Assembly (NCBI GenBank): GCA_045810625.1
Contig: JBJMVQ010000055.1
Span: 1-64,000 of the forward strand
Reading direction: 5' to 3'
Source of the DNA: JACQFZ01 sp045810625
GTDB lineage: Bacteria; Pseudomonadota; Gammaproteobacteria; Acidiferrobacterales; Sulfurifustaceae
DNA: 64,000 nt
Under the pieces are notes generated by a model that saw only the letters and a list, made by a program, of their open reading frames with translations, did no database searches and had not been told where the DNA came from. The translations under genes and the position numbers were made by a program. Positions 18,917 through 27,159 of the stretch are shown here, piece after piece. Each line of letters begins with the position of its first letter. The stretch's first letter is position 1.

Positions 18917-19282
18917 TCAATGCACATATCGATTGATCACTTCGATCAACTCTTCCTGAGTGAACGGCTTGTTGACGTGCTCCTCGGAACCCGCGATCCG
19001 CCCGCGTGCACGATCGAACAAGCCGTCTTTGCTCGAAAGCATGATGACCGGCGTGTCCTTGAAACGCTTGTTGTTCTTGATCAGCTGGCACGTCTGGTAG
19101 CCATCGAGCCGCGGCATCATGATGTCGACGAAAATGATGTCCGGCTGATTGTCCGTAATCAGCGACATCGCTTCGAACCCGTCGGCGGCGGTGAAGACCT
19201 CGTAACCGGCCTTCTTGAGCAACGCTTCCGCGGTACGGCGGATCGTGTTGCTGTCATCGATGATCATTACCTTGATGCCCAC
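18917..19282 (-). CDS. pilG: Single-domain response regulator PilG
   Basis: A 121-residue CheY-like protein, first gene of the pil-chp operon. It shows MIIDDSNTIRR (acidic pocket), phospho-Asp53 in FVDIMMPRLDG, and the KPFTQEEL lysine region. In Pseudomonas PilG promotes pilus extension through the PilB machinery and affects cAMP signalling; transfer of that role is an inference. The start is ATG 19282. The 389-bp region upstream is shared with the divergent gshA and should carry the operon promoter. Confidence 0.94.
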   Translation of the reverse strand: MGIKVMIIDDSNTIRRTAEALLKKAGYEVFTAADGFEAMSLITDNQPDIIFVDIMMPRLDGYQTCQLIKNNKRFKDTPVIMLSSKDGLFDRARGRIAGSEEHVNKPFTQEELIEVINRYVH

Positions 19283-19671
19283 GCCCAGCCTCTCTGCACG
19301 ATCACCACTGTCGGTGTGTACCCGTCATTCGTGCGACGCTTCGACCGTGCGATACCTGCGCGGACTTAGTGCATCCGCATCATGAAATCGCAGTCGCTCG
19401 CGGCTCGACCCGCTGTCGGAAGATGCCGCAACGGTGAGGTTGTTTCTGTGATTGTTCGTTAGACGAATGAATCGGTAGCACAAATCGTACTTCAAACTAT
19501 AGACCATCCGCCTGCCCGCGCTTTCCGATTGGTGGCCCTCACCCCCACTCGCGCAGCGGCGCGGGATGCATCAACGGGGCCCGTGCACGATCTATACCAC
19601 CCGGGTAGCTCCCGGGCTAGCCTCGTCGGGTCCATAAGGCTATTCTTGGCGCTTCCGAACGGACCACCGCC
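19283..19671. promoter_or_regulatory. Divergent intergenic region pilG / gshA
   Basis: This 389-bp stretch separates the leftward pil-chp operon from the rightward gsh-pyr genes. No gene-like reading frame is convincing. A distinctly AT-richer patch lies at about 19440-19500 and is the best place for a promoter. On the minus strand it contains ttgaag followed 17 nt later by attcat, a weak sigma-70-like match pointing to pilG. No operator or riboswitch was recognised. Confidence 0.4.
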
Positions 19672-20934
19672 ATGGGTAACGAATCTCGTCCGGCAGTTTT
19701 GAAACTGACGCCGTCCCTCCCCGCCATCGACATGCAGTTGGCCCACCGACGGCAAGCGATCGAGTCCTGGTTCGGCGCCAGGTGGAACGAGGTTCCCCCA
19801 CCCTTTTACGCTTCGGTCGATCTCCGAAACGCCGATTTCAAGCTGGCGCCGATCGATACCAACCTGTTTCCGGCCGGTTTCAACAACCTGAAGCCCGCCT
19901 TCCGGCCTTTTTGCACGCAGGCGATAAAGCAGGAAGTCGCGAAAATCTGCTCCACCGCGAAGCGGGTGATGATCGTCCCCGAGAACCACACGCGCAACCT
20001 CTACTATTACGAAAGCGTCGCGGCCCTGGTCGATATTTTGAGCGCCGCCGGACTGACCGCCCGTATCGGCTCGCTCCTTCCGGACCTTACCGAGCCGCGC
20101 CCCCTCCCGCTTCCGTCCGGACGCGAGATCACCCTGGAACCGCTCGTGCGCGTGGGAAACAAGCTGCAGCTGCGCGACTTCGAGCCCTGTTTCGTGCTCC
20201 TGAACAACGACTTATCCGCCGGGCGGCCCGCGATCCTGGAAGGTCTCGAACAACCCGTCGTGCCGCCCCCGGCGCTGGGGTGGAGCAATCGCCGCAAGTC
20301 GAATCACTTCGCGCACTACCGCCGGGTGGCCGCCGAGTTCGCCGAGCTCGTGACCATCGACCCGTGGCTCATCGACCCGATTTTCCGGAACTGCGGGCAC
20401 ATCGACTTCCAGAAGCGCGAAGGCGAAGACTGCCTCAGTCACTATGTCGAAGAGGTGCTGGCGGCAGTCACGGCGAAGTATCGCGAGTACGGAATCGATC
20501 AGAAGCCATTCGTAGTGATCAAAGCCGACGCCGGGACGTACGGCATGGCGATCATGAGCGTGACCAGTCCGGAGGAAGTGCGCGAGCTGAATCGTAAACA
20601 ACGCACCAGAATGGCGCATGCGAAGGAAGGGCGGGCAGTCACGCAGGTGCTCGTCCAGGAAGGCGTCTACACGCACGAAACACTCGGCGAGCCGCCGGCC
20701 GCAACCGAGCCGGTTATCTATATGATCGGTCCGAGCGTCGTTGGCGGCTTCTACCGTGTCCATCGGGAACGCGGGCCGACAGAGAATCTCAACGCACCCG
20801 GCATGCATTTCGAACCGATGGCCGAGTCGCGGGTCGCCCCGGAAGAAACCTCCCCGCAGTTCTATGCCTACGGTGTGGTGGCGCGGCTCGCACTGCTCGC
20901 CGCCGCCCGGGAGCTCGAAGAAGTCAGCCGGTGA
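19672..20934 (+). CDS. gshA: Glutamate-cysteine ligase, Acidithiobacillus/betaproteobacterial type
   Basis: First enzyme of glutathione synthesis, joining L-glutamate and L-cysteine. The 420-residue sequence does not resemble the E. coli-type GshA. It matches the separate family described from Acidithiobacillus ferrooxidans and found in betaproteobacteria: the N-terminal FYASVDLRNADFKLAPIDTNLFPAGFNNL, the central ENHTRNLYYYE, and the KADAGTYGMAIM nucleotide-site-like segment. The start is ATG 19672. It overlaps gshB by 4 nt (GTGA), so both glutathione steps are coupled. Family attribution is from recall of these motifs. Confidence 0.9.
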   Translation: MGNESRPAVLKLTPSLPAIDMQLAHRRQAIESWFGARWNEVPPPFYASVDLRNADFKLAPIDTNLFPAGFNNLKPAFRPFCTQAIKQEVAKICSTAKRVMIVPENHTRNLYYYESVAALVDILSAAGLTARIGSLLPDLTEPRPLPLPSGREITLEPLVRVGNKLQLRDFEPCFVLLNNDLSAGRPAILEGLEQPVVPPPALGWSNRRKSNHFAHYRRVAAEFAELVTIDPWLIDPIFRNCGHIDFQKREGEDCLSHYVEEVLAAVTAKYREYGIDQKPFVVIKADAGTYGMAIMSVTSPEEVRELNRKQRTRMAHAKEGRAVTQVLVQEGVYTHETLGEPPAATEPVIYMIGPSVVGGFYRVHRERGPTENLNAPGMHFEPMAESRVAPEETSPQFYAYGVVARLALLAAARELEEVSR

Positions 20935-21902
20935 GCTCGGCCTTGCGGCTTGCCGTGCTCATGGACCCGATCGGGTCCATCAAATTCGCGAAAGATACGA
21001 CCCTCGCCATGCTCCTCGAAGCGCAGGCGCGCGGCTGGGAGCTGCACTACCTGGAGCCTCCCGACGTGCTCCTGCGGGGTCCGGAACCCTACGGTCAGTT
21101 TCGACGGCTCCGCGTCTATAACGACCCGACGCGGTGGTACGAGTACTCCGACCCGGAGCTGCGTCCCCTCGCCGATATGGACGTCCTCCTCATGCGGCAG
21201 GACCCGCCGTTCAACATGGAGTACATCTACAACACCTACGTGCTAGAGCAAGCGGAGGCGCGCGGCCTGCTCGTCGTCAATCGACCGCGGTCCGTACGCG
21301 ACGCCAACGAGAAATTCTCGATACTGCGGTTCCCGCAATGCATCCCCCCGACGCTCGTCGCGCGCGATATGGATCGCCTGCGCGAATTCCTGGCCGAGCA
21401 CGGGGATATCGTCGTGAAGCCGCTCGACGTGATGGGCGGCGCGTCGGTGTTCCGCCTGCGGACTGGCGATCCGAACATCAACGTCGTGCTCGAAACCATG
21501 ACGTCCTACGGAGCGCGGTTCACCATGGCGCAGCGCTACCTGCCGGAGATCAAGGACGGGGACAAGCGCATCCTGCTCGTCGACGGCGAGCCGATCCCCT
21601 ACGCGCTCGCGCGCATCCCGAAGCCGGGTGAAACCCGCGGCAACCTGGCCGCCGGAGGTACGGGTGTCGGCGTACCGCTCAGCGAGCGCGACCGCTGGAT
21701 CTGCGGTCAGGTGGCACCTTATTTACGCGAGCAGGCGCTGCTTTTCGTCGGTCTCGACGTGATCGGGGACTACCTCACCGAAATCAACGTGACGAGCCCG
21801 ACCTGTGTGCGCGAACTCGACAAATTGTATGGTTTAAACATCAGCGCCAAGCTGATGGACGCGATCGCCGCCCGGGTACGCTCGGCTCCGCGCGTTCGCT
21901 AA
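20931..21902 (+). CDS. gshB: Glutathione synthetase
   Basis: An ATP-grasp ligase that adds glycine to gamma-glutamylcysteine. The 323-residue protein has the family start LAVLMDPIGSIKFAKDTTLAMLLEA, the RQDPPFNMEYIYNTYVLE segment, the ATP-binding VVKPLDVMGGASVFR and the metal/ATP-site GLDVIGDYLTEINVTSPTC. It starts with GTG at 20931 inside the gshA stop codon overlap. It is followed after 48 bp by tonB. This gshB-tonB-yqgE-yqgF-pyrR-pyrB-pyrC order also occurs in Pseudomonas. Confidence 0.96.
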   Translation: MSSALRLAVLMDPIGSIKFAKDTTLAMLLEAQARGWELHYLEPPDVLLRGPEPYGQFRRLRVYNDPTRWYEYSDPELRPLADMDVLLMRQDPPFNMEYIYNTYVLEQAEARGLLVVNRPRSVRDANEKFSILRFPQCIPPTLVARDMDRLREFLAEHGDIVVKPLDVMGGASVFRLRTGDPNINVVLETMTSYGARFTMAQRYLPEIKDGDKRILLVDGEPIPYALARIPKPGETRGNLAAGGTGVGVPLSERDRWICGQVAPYLREQALLFVGLDVIGDYLTEINVTSPTCVRELDKLYGLNISAKLMDAIAARVRSAPRVR

Positions 21903-21950
21903 ACTATTCGTTGTGCTAATCGATCTGCGCTGTTCGGCGCGGCCGTAGTC

Positions 21951-22841
21951 ATGGATTTCGTCGCCAACCGCCCCCGCATTTCCGAAGCCGACCGGCTCGG
22001 CGTCGCGGCCTTTGCGTCGCTGCTGATCCACATGCTCGTTATCCTCGGCGTCACTTTCACAGTCCCGAAGCTCCGCGAGCTGCAGGCGCTGCCGACGCTC
22101 GAAATCACGTTGGTTCAGTCGCAAAGCGAGCACGCACCGGACAAGCCGGAATTCCTGGCGCAGGCCAACCAGGATGGCGGGGGCGACAGCAACCGTCCGG
22201 ATATTGCGCGCAATCCATTGCCGCTGCGCGAAGTAAGCGACGCGGACAAGAACGTCCCGTCGATGCGGCCGAATCCGCAGCGATCCGTGCCCACCAAGCG
22301 CGACACGCGCGAGTTGCTCACGCAGCAGAAAGCGGAAAAAAGCATTCCCAACCCGCCGGTCGAGCCCGCCCACAAGGAAGCGCGCATCGATCCGGCGAAG
22401 CTCGGCCTGCCGGCGCCGAGCGACCTGTCCGAGCGCGCGCGATTGAACGCCGAGATCAGCCGCGTCTGGCAGGAATATCAGAAGCGCCCGAAACGAAAGT
22501 TTCTCAACGCGCGCACGCAGGAATACAAATACGCCGCGTACATGGACGCGTGGCGCGCCAAGGTCGAGCGCATCGGCAATCTGAACTATCCGGAGGAAGC
22601 GAAGCGCCGGGGCCTGAGCGGCAACGTGCTGCTCGACGTCGCGCTCAATCAGGACGGCAGCGTCGGCGAGGTGTCGGTAGTGCGCTCCTCCGGTTACAAG
22701 CTGATCGACGATGCCGCAGTGCGAATTGTGCATCTTGCCGCGCCGTTCGCGCCGTTCCCCCCCGATATCCGCGGGGAAACCGACGTTCTGCACATCACTC
22801 GGACGTGGAAATTCAACGACGGGCTCACGAGCGAAAACTAG
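21951..22841 (+). CDS. tonB: TonB-like energy transducer
   Basis: A 296-residue inner-membrane protein of the TonB family. One transmembrane helix lies at about residues 17-38 (after a basic/polar N-terminus). A long charged periplasmic linker follows, with less proline than classical TonB, then a C-terminal domain of about 90 residues (YPEEAKRRGLSGNVLLDVALNQDGSVGEV...VHITRTW region). That domain shape is typical for contact with TonB boxes. No exbB/exbD is adjacent. In Pseudomonas the homologue at this locus (TonB3) is linked to twitching motility, which fits the pil neighbourhood. Role here is inferred. Confidence 0.88.
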   Translation: MDFVANRPRISEADRLGVAAFASLLIHMLVILGVTFTVPKLRELQALPTLEITLVQSQSEHAPDKPEFLAQANQDGGGDSNRPDIARNPLPLREVSDADKNVPSMRPNPQRSVPTKRDTRELLTQQKAEKSIPNPPVEPAHKEARIDPAKLGLPAPSDLSERARLNAEISRVWQEYQKRPKRKFLNARTQEYKYAAYMDAWRAKVERIGNLNYPEEAKRRGLSGNVLLDVALNQDGSVGEVSVVRSSGYKLIDDAAVRIVHLAAPFAPFPPDIRGETDVLHITRTWKFNDGLTSEN

Positions 22842-22922
22842 CGGCGGACAGCGGCCCGAACAGCGTTCGGCTACAGGAGTACCATTGTTGCGCCGGGAGG
22901 GACCCTGCCAGATACTAGTGCC

Positions 22923-23486
22923 ATGAATGCTTTCGCCAGCCTCACGAACCACTTTCTCATCGCGATGCCGACGCTCGAAGACCGGAATTTCTACCGCACG
23001 GTCACGTTCCTCTGCGAACATTCCGGGGAAGGCGCGATGGGGATCGTCATCAATCGCGTTACCGACATGAAACTCGGTGAAATTCTGGAGCAGCTCGAGA
23101 TCACCGGCGCCGAGCGCGCGCTTTCGGCGCAGCCGGTTTATCTCGGCGGGCCGGTTCAGAACAACCGCGGCTTCGTGATCCACGAGCCGCTTGGAAATTG
23201 GGAATCGACCTTGCCGGTTACCGACACCATCGGCGTCTCCACCTCGCGCGACATTTTGGCGGCGATCGCCGAGAATCGCGGACCCGATCGGTTCCTGGTC
23301 GCCCTCGGCTACGCCGGCTGGGGGCCGGGGCAGCTGGAACGGGAGATAGCAGAGAACTCCTGGCTCTCCGGTCCGGCGCACCGGGAAATCCTGTTCGAGC
23401 TGCCGCTCGAAAACCGCTGGAGCGCGGCGGCCGGACTCGTCGGCGTGGATCTCAATATGCTGTCCTCCGAGGCCGGCCACGCTTGA
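22923..23486 (+). CDS. yqgE: YqgE/AlgH family protein
   Basis: A 187-residue conserved cytoplasmic protein of the YqgE/AlgH (UPF0301) family. The signature start NHFLIAMPTLEDRNFYRTVTFLCEHSGEGAMGIVIN is present, followed by PVYLGGPVQ and the GYAGWGPGQLE segment. Biochemical function is not established; AlgH was named from an effect on alginate expression in Pseudomonas. The gene sits directly upstream of yqgF, whose TTG start overlaps its stop (TTGA). This pairing is conserved across beta- and gammaproteobacteria. Confidence 0.95.
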   Translation: MNAFASLTNHFLIAMPTLEDRNFYRTVTFLCEHSGEGAMGIVINRVTDMKLGEILEQLEITGAERALSAQPVYLGGPVQNNRGFVIHEPLGNWESTLPVTDTIGVSTSRDILAAIAENRGPDRFLVALGYAGWGPGQLEREIAENSWLSGPAHREILFELPLENRWSAAAGLVGVDLNMLSSEAGHA

Positions 23487-23902
23487 CCGAGGAAGTCTTC
23501 CTCGGCTTCGACTACGGCACACGACATACGGGCGTAGCGGTAGGGAGCCGGCACACCGGGCTCGCGCAGCCGCTCACGCAGCTCGCCGCGCGCGGGGGCG
23601 CGCCGGACTGGGAAGGTATTCAGCGGCTCGTCGATGAATGGCGGCCGCAGGCGCTCGTCGTTGGCCTGCCCCTCAATATGGACGGGACCCCGAACCCAAT
23701 GACCCACGCGGCGCGGGCCTTTGGGGAAGCGTTGCATGCCCGCTACAATCTGCCTGTTTATATGGTCGATGAGCGCCTGTCCACGCGCGCCGCGACCGAC
23801 CAGCTTCTCGACGCCGGTGTCCCCTTGAAACGCCACAAGCATCAAATCGACAAACGCGCGGCCCAGACAATCCTGCAGGCGTTCCTGGACGAACGCCGAT
23901 GA
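23483..23902 (+). CDS. yqgF: YqgF/RuvX family putative pre-16S rRNA nuclease
   Basis: A 139-residue RNase H-fold protein. Visible are the N-terminal acidic motif GFDYGTRHTGVAVG, the middle VVGLPLNMDGTPNPMT and the VDERLST motif, together forming the predicted metal site. Members process the 5' end of 16S rRNA; older annotation calls them Holliday-junction resolvases. The start is TTG at 23483, overlapping the yqgE stop by 4 nt, because the conserved reading frame begins exactly there. Its stop overlaps the pyrR ATG. Confidence 0.93.
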   Translation: MTEEVFLGFDYGTRHTGVAVGSRHTGLAQPLTQLAARGGAPDWEGIQRLVDEWRPQALVVGLPLNMDGTPNPMTHAARAFGEALHARYNLPVYMVDERLSTRAATDQLLDAGVPLKRHKHQIDKRAAQTILQAFLDERR

Positions 23903-24399
23903 GCGCGGCCTTCGACATCGACGCGGCGATCGCGCATATGGCGCAGCAGCTTCGCCCGCTGTTCAAGAAGCGCCCGGTGATGGTTGGCATCCACACCGGC
24001 GGCGTCTGGGTCGCGACACGGCTGCACCAGGAGCTCGGCGTGACCGAACCGCTCGGAACGCTCGACATTTCGTTTTACCGCGACGACTTCACCCGCATCG
24101 GCATGCACCCGCAAGTGAAGGCCTCGAATCTGCCGGTCAGTGTCGACGATCGGCACGTGATCCTGGTGGACGACGTGCTTCACACCGGCCGGACCGTACG
24201 CGCGGCCCTGAACGAGCTTTTCGACTACGGCCGCCCGGCGTCGGTGACACTCGCGGTGCTCATCGTGCGCGAGGGACGGGAGCTTCCGATCGAGGCGCAA
24301 GTCGCCGGCGAACAAATGCACCTAACGAAACGCCAACATGTTAAGCTCGTCGGCGGTCCCGACAAGCTCAAGCTCGAAATCCAGGAGGCGAGCGGGTGA
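23899..24399 (+). CDS. pyrR: PyrR bifunctional regulator / uracil phosphoribosyltransferase
   Basis: A 166-residue phosphoribosyltransferase-fold protein. The PRPP-binding motif VILVDDVLHTGRTVRAAL is intact, as are the KRPVMVGIHTGGVW and DISFYRDDFTRIG segments. In Gram-positives PyrR binds pyr mRNA; in proteobacteria, where it precedes pyrB, its regulatory action is less clear and it may act mainly as a UPRTase. No obvious PyrR-type RNA hairpin leader is visible before pyrR or pyrB. The genes overlap by 4 nt on both sides, so expression is coupled to yqgF and pyrB. Confidence 0.93.
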   Translation: MSAAFDIDAAIAHMAQQLRPLFKKRPVMVGIHTGGVWVATRLHQELGVTEPLGTLDISFYRDDFTRIGMHPQVKASNLPVSVDDRHVILVDDVLHTGRTVRAALNELFDYGRPASVTLAVLIVREGRELPIEAQVAGEQMHLTKRQHVKLVGGPDKLKLEIQEASG

Positions 24400-25385
24400 C
24401 GCAAGACCTTCAATTCGATAACAACGGACGACTAAAACATCTACTCACCATTGAAGGCCTTTCCCGCCGTACCATTTTAGAAATTCTCGATACCGCCCGA
24501 TCCTTCATCTCCGTCGGCCAGCGTGAGATCAAGAAGGTCCCGCTCGCGCGCGGCAAGACCGTGGTCAATCTCTTCTTCGAGTCGAGCACGCGCACGCGCA
24601 CGACCTTCGAGATCGCGGCGAAGCGCCTCTCGGCCGACGTCATCAACCTGAACATCGCGACGTCGAGCACGCGCAAAGGCGAGACGCTGCTCGACACGGT
24701 GCGTAACCTCGAAGCGATGCACACCGACCTGTTCGTGGTTCGGCACAACCAAAGCGGCGCCGCGCATCTGATCGCCGCGCACGTGCCGCCGTACGTGCAC
24801 ATCATCAACGCCGGCGACGGCGCACACGCGCATCCGACCCAAGCGCTGCTCGACGTCTACACGATTCGCGAGCTCAAAGGCGGGTTCGATAAGCTCAAGG
24901 TCGCGATCATCGGCGATATCCAGCATTCGCGCGTGGCGCGCTCGCTGATCCAGGCGCTCAACACGCTCGGCGTACCGGACATCCGCGTGATCGCGCCGCG
25001 CACGCTGCTGCCGGTCGCGGTCGAACGGCTCGGCGTGACGCCGTATACCGACATGCAGGCGGGGCTCGACGGCGTCGATGTGATCGTGATGTTGCGGCTG
25101 CAGCGCGAACGCATGACCGGCGCGCTGATTCCGAGCGAGCAGGAATACTTCAGCCGCTACGGGCTGACGCCGGAGAAGCTCGAATACGCGAAGAAAGACG
25201 CGATCGTCATGCACCCGGGCCCGATGAACCGCGGGCTCGAAATCGACTCGGCGGTCGCGGACGGCCCGCGCTCGGTCATCCTGCCGCAGGTCACGAACGG
25301 CATCGCGGTACGCATGGCGATCATGGCGCTGATCCTCGGCGGCAGCGGCGAGAATCGCGCACGCCGCGAGGGAGGTGCGGCATGA
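24396..25385 (+). CDS. pyrB: Aspartate carbamoyltransferase catalytic chain
   Basis: Catalyses carbamoyl phosphate plus aspartate to carbamoyl aspartate, the first committed pyrimidine step. The protein has 329 residues. It contains the carbamoyl-phosphate motif FESSTRTRTTFE, the loop SSTRKGET, the HPTQALLD and MLRLQRER segments, and the C-terminal HPGPMNRG. The start GTG at 24396 overlaps the pyrR stop. No pyrI is present. As in Pseudomonas, it probably forms a complex with the adjacent noncatalytic dihydroorotase-like chain, with which it overlaps by 4 nt. Confidence 0.97.
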   Translation: MTQDLQFDNNGRLKHLLTIEGLSRRTILEILDTARSFISVGQREIKKVPLARGKTVVNLFFESSTRTRTTFEIAAKRLSADVINLNIATSSTRKGETLLDTVRNLEAMHTDLFVVRHNQSGAAHLIAAHVPPYVHIINAGDGAHAHPTQALLDVYTIRELKGGFDKLKVAIIGDIQHSRVARSLIQALNTLGVPDIRVIAPRTLLPVAVERLGVTPYTDMQAGLDGVDVIVMLRLQRERMTGALIPSEQEYFSRYGLTPEKLEYAKKDAIVMHPGPMNRGLEIDSAVADGPRSVILPQVTNGIAVRMAIMALILGGSGENRARREGGAA

Positions 25386-26674
25386 GCCTCGTGATCAAAG
25401 GCGGCCAACTGATCGATCCGGCGAACGGTGTGAACGGCAAGCGCGACGTGTACATCGATGCGGAAGGATTCGTCGTCGGCATCGGCCGGGCGCCGAACGG
25501 CTTCAAACCCAAGCGCACGATCGATGCGAGCGAAAAGATCGTTTGCCCCGGCCTCGTCGATCTGCGCGCGCGCCCGCGCGAACCGGGCCTCGAGCACAAA
25601 GCGACTCTCGAAAGCGAGCTCCGAGCGGCGGTCGCGGGCGGCATCACCACGCTCTGCTGCCCGCCCGATACGCGTCCGGTCATCGATACGCCGGCGATGG
25701 CGCAGATGATCCAATCGCGCGCGTGGCGCTTCGGCCATGCGTTCATCCATCCGCTCGGTGCGCTCACGCAGAACCTCGAAGGCAAGCTCCTCACCGACAT
25801 GAACGCGCTCGATGACGCGGGATGCGTTGGCTTCACCAACGCGCAAGCGCCGATCACGGACACGCTCGTGCTACGCCGCGCGATGGAGTACGCCGCGAGC
25901 TTCGATCTCACCGTGCTCCTGCACTCCGAGGACCCGTGGCTCAAAGCGAACGGCTGCTGTCATGAAGGCGAGGTCAGCACGCGCCTCGGGCTGCCGGGTA
26001 TTCCGGAAGCGGCCGAGACGGTCGCGCTCGCGCGCGACCTTGCGTTGATCGATCAGACGCGGGTGCGCGCCCACTTTTGCGGCCTTTCGAGCGCGCGCGC
26101 GGTACAAATGGTGGCCGAGGCGCAACGCCGCGGCCTGCCGGTCACCGCCGACGTCACCGCGCATCATCTGCACCTTACCGAGCACGACATCGGTGACTTC
26201 AACACCCAGTGCCACGTACAGCCGCCGCTGCGCAGCCGGCGCGATCGCGATCAGCTGCGGCGCGCGCTGAAGCAAGGTGTGATCAGCGCAATCTGCTCGG
26301 ATCATCAGCCGCACGAGCCGGACGCGAAGCTTGCGCCGTTCAGCGAGTCCGAGCCCGGCATTTCGGCGCTCGAGACGCTGCTAGCGCTCACGCTCAAGCT
26401 CGTGCACGAGGACGTGCTCACGCTCGTCGAAGCGATCGCACTCGTGACGCACAAACCCGCCGATCTGCTCGGCCTCGAATCGGGCCGGCTTGGCGTTGGC
26501 GCCACCGCCGACGTTTGCATCTTCGATCCGAAAGAAAAGTGGCGACTCAACGCCGCCGACATGGTTTCGCGCGGACGCAACACGCCGTTTTCAGGTTGGG
26601 AATTTCAAGGACGCGTGACTCACACTATCGTCGGCGGCGAAGTTGTGTACGAAGCCGGCACACCGGCACGGTAG
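25382..26674 (+). CDS. pyrC': Dihydroorotase-like protein PyrC', probably noncatalytic
   Basis: A 430-residue amidohydrolase-fold homologue of type I dihydroorotase. The usual zinc ligands DxHxH are replaced: residues 60-64 read DLRAR, so both histidines (62 and 64) are Arg. The substrate segment normally NPPLR reads QPPLR, while SDHQPH retains the later Asp-His pair. These losses predict no dihydroorotase activity. In Pseudomonas the equivalent PyrC' is an inactive subunit that holds PyrB in a dodecameric ATCase, and the 4-nt overlap with pyrB fits that role. An active pyrC must exist elsewhere if pyrimidine synthesis is complete. Confidence 0.9.
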   Translation: MSLVIKGGQLIDPANGVNGKRDVYIDAEGFVVGIGRAPNGFKPKRTIDASEKIVCPGLVDLRARPREPGLEHKATLESELRAAVAGGITTLCCPPDTRPVIDTPAMAQMIQSRAWRFGHAFIHPLGALTQNLEGKLLTDMNALDDAGCVGFTNAQAPITDTLVLRRAMEYAASFDLTVLLHSEDPWLKANGCCHEGEVSTRLGLPGIPEAAETVALARDLALIDQTRVRAHFCGLSSARAVQMVAEAQRRGLPVTADVTAHHLHLTEHDIGDFNTQCHVQPPLRSRRDRDQLRRALKQGVISAICSDHQPHEPDAKLAPFSESEPGISALETLLALTLKLVHEDVLTLVEAIALVTHKPADLLGLESGRLGVGATADVCIFDPKEKWRLNAADMVSRGRNTPFSGWEFQGRVTHTIVGGEVVYEAGTPAR

Positions 26675-26680
26675 AGCGCG

Positions 26681-26937
26681 CACGAGAACATGCACGTATC
26701 CTCGCTCAAATATTTCGTTCGATCGAGCATCGCGGTTGGAACGAGCGCGACGATATCGCTGTACAACACCTCCGATGGATTCATCGAAAGCGTCCGATCG
26801 CGTAAAGGCGTCTCCAACATGTCTCGCTGCGCTCGAACGCTCACGAGATCGTGATCTCGGTGCCCGATGCGGATTCGAGGTTCGCTATCGATAACCTCAG
26901 CTTCGAGCTGCTGAAATCGACTGCGCCACCACCATGA
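26681..26937 (+). pseudogene. Decayed fragment resembling the C-terminus of an exported protein
   Basis: Downstream of pyrC' two short overlapping frames read like one interrupted protein end. One contains ATISLYNTSDGFIESV and runs to a stop at 26852-26854. The other contains VISVPDADSRFAIDNLSF and runs to a stop at 26935-26937. The phrase with FAIDNLSF resembles C-terminal domains of choice-of-anchor or PEP-CTERM-like exported proteins. There is no full-length gene, and the frame change lies near 26810-26830. I treat it as a remnant; similarity is by eye only. Confidence 0.4.
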
Positions 26938-27025
26938 CGCGACCGGTAATTTCACCAAGCTGCAAACGCTGCCGCAGGTGAATACTTACACGTACGGTGC
27001 CCTCGATCGGGTCTCGGCGGCATGA
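26915..27025 (+). pseudogene. YD/RHS-repeat-like fragment
   Basis: A stretch of about 36 codons between stops contains DATGNFTKL...VNTYTYGALDRVS. This follows the YD-repeat pattern (YDxxGNxT...TYTYDALNRL) of RHS/WapA-type proteins. The leading Tyr would be His here (codon cat), a one-base change. The fragment has no start, no partner repeats and ends in TGA, so it appears to be a relic of a larger repeat protein lost from this site. Confidence 0.4.
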
Positions 27026-27093
27026 AACAAGTGCGCACTCGCAAGGCTTTGCGAGGAGTCCGCGGAGCGAGATAAGCCTGTTATTCTCAGAGA

Positions 27094-27123
27094 CAAAAAA
27101 GAGGCCGGCGAAATGCCGGCCTC
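27094..27123 (-). terminator. Rho-independent terminator after the lipoprotein gene
   Basis: A perfect 9-bp stem (gaggccggc / gccggcctc) with a 5-nt loop spans 27101-27123. Read on the minus strand it is followed by a run of six T (27095-27100 on the plus strand are A). It lies 36 bp beyond the stop of the minus-strand lipoprotein gene, so it should end the pilT-pilU-lipoprotein transcript or that gene alone. Confidence 0.9.
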
Positions 27124-27159
27124 GTCGTTACGAATCCATCGACCCGGGCGCTGCCTCCG

